This document shows, one piece after another, positions 42,334 through 46,000 of a stretch of 46,000 nt of DNA. Positions within the stretch are counted from its first letter, which is position 1. Every line of letters begins with the position of its first letter. Below the pieces are notes generated by a model that was given only the letters and a program-made list of their open reading frames with translations, did no database searches and was not told where the DNA came from. This DNA comes from Pseudomonadota bacterium (lineage in GTDB: Bacteria; Pseudomonadota; Alphaproteobacteria; Caulobacterales; Caulobacteraceae). Where the stretch lies: the NCBI GenBank assembly GCA_021816155.1, contig JAKAZA010000011.1:1-46000 (forward strand), given 5' to 3'. A program made the translations under genes and the position numbers.

Positions 42334-43254
42334 ATGAGCCGCTTCATCGAAATCGTCGAAGTCGGGGCCCGCGATGGCCTGCAGAACGAGAAGGCGATCC
42401 TGGATCCGGCCGCGAAGCTGGACTTCATCCGCCGGCTGGAGGCTTGCGGGGCGCGTCGCATCGAGGCGGTCTCGTTCGTCAACGAGCGGCGCGTGCCGCA
42501 GATGGCTGGCGCGGAGGCGATCATGCACGGGCTGGCGCGCGCCGAAGGTCGTTCGCGCATCGGCCTGGTGTTGAACGAGCGCGGCTGGGACCGCGCGCTC
42601 GCCGCAAAGGTGGACGAGGCCAATGTCGTGGTGTGCGCCACCGATGGGTTCGGCATCCGCAACCAGGGCGCCGGTGTCGCGGACCAGATGGCGGCGCTGG
42701 CGGCGATCGTCGAACGGCGGACGAAGGAAGGCGGCCCGCCGGTCAGCGTGACCTTCTCGGTGGCGTTCGGCTGCCCGTTCGAGGGCGAGGTCGCCGAGGA
42801 TCAGGTCGTGACGCTGGCCAGGGACGCCGCCGCGCTTGGCGTCGCCGAGATCGCGCTCGCGGACACCATCGGCGTCGCGGATCCGTGGACGGTGCGTCGG
42901 CGGATCGAGGCGGTGCGCAAGGCGGCGCCGGGCGCGCGCCTTCGCATGCATTTCCACGACACCCGCAATACCGGGCTCGCCAACGCCTTCGCCAGCGTCG
43001 AGGCCGGGGTCACGGTGCTGGACGCCAGCTGCGGCGGCCTCGGCGGCTGCCCGTTCGCGCCGGCTGCGACGGGCAACATCGCCACCGAGGACCTCGTGTA
43101 CATGTTGTCCCGCGCGGGATACGAAACTGGCTACGACCTCGAGGCCCTGATCGACGCGGGGCGCTGGATCGGCGAGAGAATCGGCAAGGCCCCGGTGTCG
43201 GCGCTCAGCCGCGCCGGCGGATTTCCGGCCGGGAGCGAGGGGCGCGCGCCATAG
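42334..43254 (+). CDS. Hydroxymethylglutaryl-CoA lyase
   Basis: A 306-aa HMGL-like enzyme, which cleaves HMG-CoA to acetoacetate and acetyl-CoA in leucine breakdown. Signatures: VGARDGLQNE near the N-terminus, the metal-binding HFHDTRNTGLANA, and the catalytic Cys in GGLGGCPFAPAATGN. GAGGAG precedes the ATG, and the gene starts seven bases after the ArnT-like stop. No other leucine-pathway gene lies nearby. Its stop sits inside the likely start of the RyR-domain protein. Confidence 0.92.
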   Translation: MSRFIEIVEVGARDGLQNEKAILDPAAKLDFIRRLEACGARRIEAVSFVNERRVPQMAGAEAIMHGLARAEGRSRIGLVLNERGWDRALAAKVDEANVVVCATDGFGIRNQGAGVADQMAALAAIVERRTKEGGPPVSVTFSVAFGCPFEGEVAEDQVVTLARDAAALGVAEIALADTIGVADPWTVRRRIEAVRKAAPGARLRMHFHDTRNTGLANAFASVEAGVTVLDASCGGLGGCPFAPAATGNIATEDLVYMLSRAGYETGYDLEALIDAGRWIGERIGKAPVSALSRAGGFPAGSEGRAP

Positions 43255-43325
43255 AGCACCGGAACCACGAGGGCGGATTCCCCTTCCGCTTCGCCTGGCT
43301 GAGCCCCCTGGCGGCGGCCTTCACC

Positions 43326-44930
43326 GTGGCCATCGGCGTCTGGGGCTGGCGGGCCCACGGCTTCGACCTCGCCGACGCGCTCTACCGATCGCTGGCCCTC
43401 TTCGAGATCAACAACGATGCCTATGGCAGCGGATTCGGTCTCTCCGACTGGCGCTTCCGGATCGGGCGGTGGACGGGCGCGGGGGCGGTGTTCTCGGGCC
43501 TGCTGGCCGTCGCCGCACTGCTGCGCGAACATCTGGCGACGGCGATGGCCCGTTGGACCAAGCAGTCGGTCGTGATCATCGGTCAGGGCTCGCTGGCGTC
43601 GACGGCATTCGAGGCGGCGCGGCGGGCGCGGCGGAGCGTGCTCTGGCTGGGGGCGCCGGCGTTCAGCGCCTCCGGGTTCTCGACGATGGCGCTGCTCTGG
43701 CCTGCGCGCAATTCCAGCATGGCCGTGCGAGAGCGCTCTCGCCGCGCCGACCACATCCTGATTGCGGGGGCCGACGACGCCGAGGCGCTGCTGCTCGCGC
43801 GGGCGGCGCGCGACACCTCGCCCTCTGCGTACCTGACCGTGCTCATGCGCGACGTGCGCCTGGCCGAGGACGCCGCCGCGACGCTCAACCGGGCGAGGAC
43901 GCGGGTGCTGTCGTCGGCCGCGATCGCGGCGCGCGCGCTGATGGTCGCCGAGCCCCCGTTCCTGATCGCCCGCGGCGCGGGACATCCGCGCATCCACGCG
44001 CTGATCGTGGGGTTCGGCGAGGTCGGCCAGGCGATCGCACGCGACGTGATCGTCAACTGTCGCACGACCTACCTCGCGGCGCCGCGCCTGACAGTGATCG
44101 ATCCCGCCGCGAGCGCGCTGGAGAGCGCTTGGCGGGTGCGCGCACCGGAGATCGACGCCTGCGCCGAATGCGCTTTCGTCGAAGGGCAGGTCGGCGCGAG
44201 GGCCGTGCGGCCGACGCCCGGCGAGATCGCCGCCGCGCTTTCGGGCGGCGGTCCGATCACGGCGGCCTACGTATGCGTAGGCGACGACTCGGGCGCTCTT
44301 GACGCGGCGGCGATGCTGCAGGCGCTGTTCCGCTGGGTCTCGATCGCAGCCCCGCCGATCTTCGTGCGTCTGCGCGAAACCAGCGCCGTCATCTCCGGCG
44401 TCGGCCCCGCCCTCGACACGTTGATCCCGTTCGGTGATCTCGACGCCCTGCTGGTCGCCAGCGAGTTCATGTCGGACAGGCCGGATTTCGCCGCGCGCGC
44501 TTACGCGGACGCCTACCGATCGAGGCTGCCGAGGGCGCGGCAGGATGATGCCGGGAACAACTCGGCAAGGCCGTGGGACAGCCTCGACGAGACGTACCGC
44601 CAGGCCAACCGCGACGCCGTGGCCCACATTCCCGCCAAGCTCGCGAGCGCCGGCGTCGACCCGGCGCTCTGGAAAGGCGCGCCCGGCCTGCCGAGGCTGC
44701 CGCCGGGCATGCGGCTGTTCCGCACCGACGCAGAGCTCGAGCGCCTTGCCGCGCTGGAGCACGAGCGTTGGATGGCGCAACGTCGCATGGACGGCTGGCG
44801 TTACGGCCCGGCGCGGGACGATGCGTTGCGCCTGCACCCGTCTCTGGTCCCCTACGAGGCGCTCGACCCCGAAACGCAGGAATACGATCGGGTTTACGTG
44901 CGGCAGACCCAGGCCATCTGCGAGACGTGA
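43326..44930 (+). CDS. Membrane-anchored double-Rossmann protein with C-terminal RyR domain
   Basis: Coding sequence is evident from about 43251 and stays open to 44930. The regions in order: one or two membrane helices (AFTVAIGVWGW; GAVFSGLLAVAALL), a first Rossmann motif (VVIIGQGSLASTAF), a second TrkA-N-like motif (LIVGFGEVGQAIARDVI), and a C-terminal RyR domain (ANRDAVAHIPAKL, ALEHERWMAQRRMDGWRYG, HPSLVPYEALD). RyR domains in bacteria have been proposed to sense nucleotide ligands in signalling or defence systems. The first canonical start is GTG 43326, which cuts into TM1; an ATA at 43251 with GAGGGG upstream would keep TM1. Function unknown; a ligand-gated K+ or ion regulator is one guess. 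Confidence 0.82.
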   Translation: MAIGVWGWRAHGFDLADALYRSLALFEINNDAYGSGFGLSDWRFRIGRWTGAGAVFSGLLAVAALLREHLATAMARWTKQSVVIIGQGSLASTAFEAARRARRSVLWLGAPAFSASGFSTMALLWPARNSSMAVRERSRRADHILIAGADDAEALLLARAARDTSPSAYLTVLMRDVRLAEDAAATLNRARTRVLSSAAIAARALMVAEPPFLIARGAGHPRIHALIVGFGEVGQAIARDVIVNCRTTYLAAPRLTVIDPAASALESAWRVRAPEIDACAECAFVEGQVGARAVRPTPGEIAAALSGGGPITAAYVCVGDDSGALDAAAMLQALFRWVSIAAPPIFVRLRETSAVISGVGPALDTLIPFGDLDALLVASEFMSDRPDFAARAYADAYRSRLPRARQDDAGNNSARPWDSLDETYRQANRDAVAHIPAKLASAGVDPALWKGAPGLPRLPPGMRLFRTDAELERLAALEHERWMAQRRMDGWRYGPARDDALRLHPSLVPYEALDPETQEYDRVYVRQTQAICET

Positions 44931-44934
44931 CCGG

Positions 44935-45789
44935 TCACCCCGCAGGCAGCATGGCGGCCGCCGCGCGGGGGCCGTCGAGCCAGTGAGGTGCGAACGGAAA
45001 GCGGTCCTCGATGGCCCAAAGGATCGACAGCATCCATTGGCTGAAGCACCAGCCGACTATCCGCTCCCGCGGATGGCCGAGACGCGCGCAGACGTGGTCG
45101 ATCCGTCGCGCCAGGATGGCTGGCCGTGCGGCGCATCCATCGTCGACGTTGGGGTTGCGCAGCATGGCGCCTGCCTCGTAGGCGGCCTCGCCGAGCACGC
45201 CCTTGGGGTCGATGGCGAGCCAGCCGCGAGCCTGGTCGCGCACCACGTTGTAATGCTGCAGGTCTCCATGCAGCAGCACCCGCGCGCCCTGCGTCGCGCA
45301 AAGACGCCCGAACACGCGTTGGGCGCGATCGATGAGGTCGGCCTCGATACCGGCCGCGACGGCGGCCGCCCGGTTCCGAGCGAAGCCCTGGCCCCAGTCC
45401 TCGACCGTCCGGAAAGGCGCGTCCGCGGGCGCGCGGCGGTCAAGTCTGCGCATCACGTCGCATAGGATTTCGGTGGCCGCCTCGTCATCCCCGGCCGCGA
45501 CAAGCCCTGCGAGGTCATCGCCGGGCCGGGCCCGCTCGAGCAGCACCGCGCCGGGTGCGTGCTCGACGAGCCGCACCGCGCCATGGCCGTCCCAGTGCGC
45601 CAGCACTTCGGCTGAGCGGGCCTCGTCGGTTCCGGCGGGGATGGTCTTGAGCACCAGTTCCACCGCCCCGCGCCGCACGAACACGACGTCGCCCGCTCCC
45701 GGATAGCGCGCCCGGCCGCCCGGCCGTCCGACCATCTCCAGACCCCAGAGATCGATGAAGCGCTCCAGTCCCGGGGCCGGCGCGCGCAT
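44935..45789 (-). CDS. Aminoglycoside/hydroxyurea antibiotic-kinase-like protein
   Basis: A 284-aa protein of the APH(6)/hydroxyurea phosphotransferase family. The catalytic loop is LLHGDLQHYNVV and the metal-binding Asp is in AIDPKGVLGE. The nucleotide Lys is in ELVLKTIP. True resistance to streptomycin or hydroxyurea cannot be claimed from sequence; chromosomal members are often of unknown substrate. It is convergent with the RyR-domain gene (four bases between stops) and begins just after the smc end. Confidence 0.88.
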   Translation of the reverse strand: MRAPAPGLERFIDLWGLEMVGRPGGRARYPGAGDVVFVRRGAVELVLKTIPAGTDEARSAEVLAHWDGHGAVRLVEHAPGAVLLERARPGDDLAGLVAAGDDEAATEILCDVMRRLDRRAPADAPFRTVEDWGQGFARNRAAAVAAGIEADLIDRAQRVFGRLCATQGARVLLHGDLQHYNVVRDQARGWLAIDPKGVLGEAAYEAGAMLRNPNVDDGCAARPAILARRIDHVCARLGHPRERIVGWCFSQWMLSILWAIEDRFPFAPHWLDGPRAAAAMLPAG

Positions 45790-45792
45790 CGG

Positions 45793-46000
45793 CTACTGCG
45801 CCGCCAGCGCTTCGGCCTGCCGCAGGTCGACGCTGACGAGCTGCGAGACGCCGCGGTCGGGCATGATCACCCTTTAGAGCCGGTCCATCCGCGACATGGC
45901 GAGCGGGTTGTGCGTGATGGCGATGAAGCGGGTCGGGGCGCGTCGCCGCATCTCGTCGAGCAGGTTGCAGAACCGCTCGACGTTGGCGTCGTCGAGCGGC
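45793..46000 (-). CDS. smc: SMC chromosome-segregation protein, 3' end with in-frame stop
   Basis: The reading [17 protein letters not shown], then [17 protein letters not shown], is the C-terminal Walker B/D-loop/H-loop region of SMC. At 45876-45874 the frame meets TAA. It then continues, still in frame, with [14 protein letters not shown] and QAEALAAQ and a TAG at 45795-45793, the usual SMC ending. The family normally reads RL-aromatic-GV at the stop. So either SMC lacks its last 26 residues here or the base call is wrong. The rest of the gene is beyond the window edge. Confidence 0.8.

Noticed and set aside
40488..42662. Long minus-strand frame opposite the ArnT-like gene
   Set aside because: Composition is typical antisense (Arg/His/Gln-rich), and the plus strand encodes a convincing membrane protein.
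43131..44837. Long minus-strand frame opposite the RyR-domain gene
   Set aside because: No motif is seen, while the plus strand holds two Rossmann motifs and a RyR domain.

Overview
The window is one continuous stretch of very GC-rich chromosomal DNA from an alphaproteobacterium, most likely a member of the Caulobacterales (Caulobacter/Phenylobacterium-like). The reasons are gene content and order: ruvC-ruvA-ruvB-ybgC-tolQ-tolR-tolA in one run, a GapR (DUF2312) nucleoid protein, a TacA-like sigma-54 response regulator, zapA with a DUF4164 gene and a 6S RNA-like locus beside a divergent transketolase, a groESL operon behind a CIRCE element, and a lone motA. I see no insertion sequence, prophage, CRISPR array, tRNA or rRNA gene. 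Coding density is high, and no gap longer than about 300 bases lacks a feature.

Layout. 1-4131 (minus): Holliday-junction (RuvABC) and Tol-Pal envelope genes, chained by 4-base ATGA/GTGA overlaps. 4185-6442: a small secreted protein, a YebC-family regulator, a histidine phosphatase and an Ala/Ile/Gly-repeat protein. 6506-8874 (minus): a DUF4387/AtuA-like pair with a possible operator upstream, then a frameshifted VOC protein. 9045-12862: a YmdB-type phosphoesterase, a 6S RNA candidate, zapA and a DUF4164 gene, divergent from tkt. 12911-15162 (minus): two SDRs around a 2-hydroxychromene-2-carboxylate isomerase-like gene. 15228-21741: sirtuin, copper chaperone, SelO, NhaA-like antiporter, esterase, aldehyde dehydrogenase. 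21887-25459: Nudix protein, a tiny membrane ORF coupled to a FolM-like SDR and folB, a DUF4870-like membrane protein and an ABC1 kinase.

25532-33361: M3 peptidase, TacA-like regulator, a type III polyketide synthase with an isoprenylcysteine-methyltransferase-like partner, a GapR pair, a HAD phosphatase, rpmJ and a lytic transglycosylase. 33451-37379: motA, an esterase and groESL. 37459-39739: a TetR-controlled three-gene operon behind a perfect 14-bp inverted repeat. 39775-42326: divergent GT2 and ArnT-like glycosyltransferases. 42334-44930: HMG-CoA lyase followed by an unusual membrane/Rossmann/RyR-domain protein. 44935-46000 (minus): an antibiotic-kinase-like protein and the 3' end of smc, which carries an in-frame stop.

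Most of this is conserved housekeeping DNA. The parts most worth attention are the RyR-domain protein, the TetR operon with its unnamed 211-aa protein, the premature stop in smc, an NhaA homologue whose second transport aspartate reads as Asn, the 6S RNA locus without its usual downstream folate gene, and two very short candidate membrane-peptide genes.
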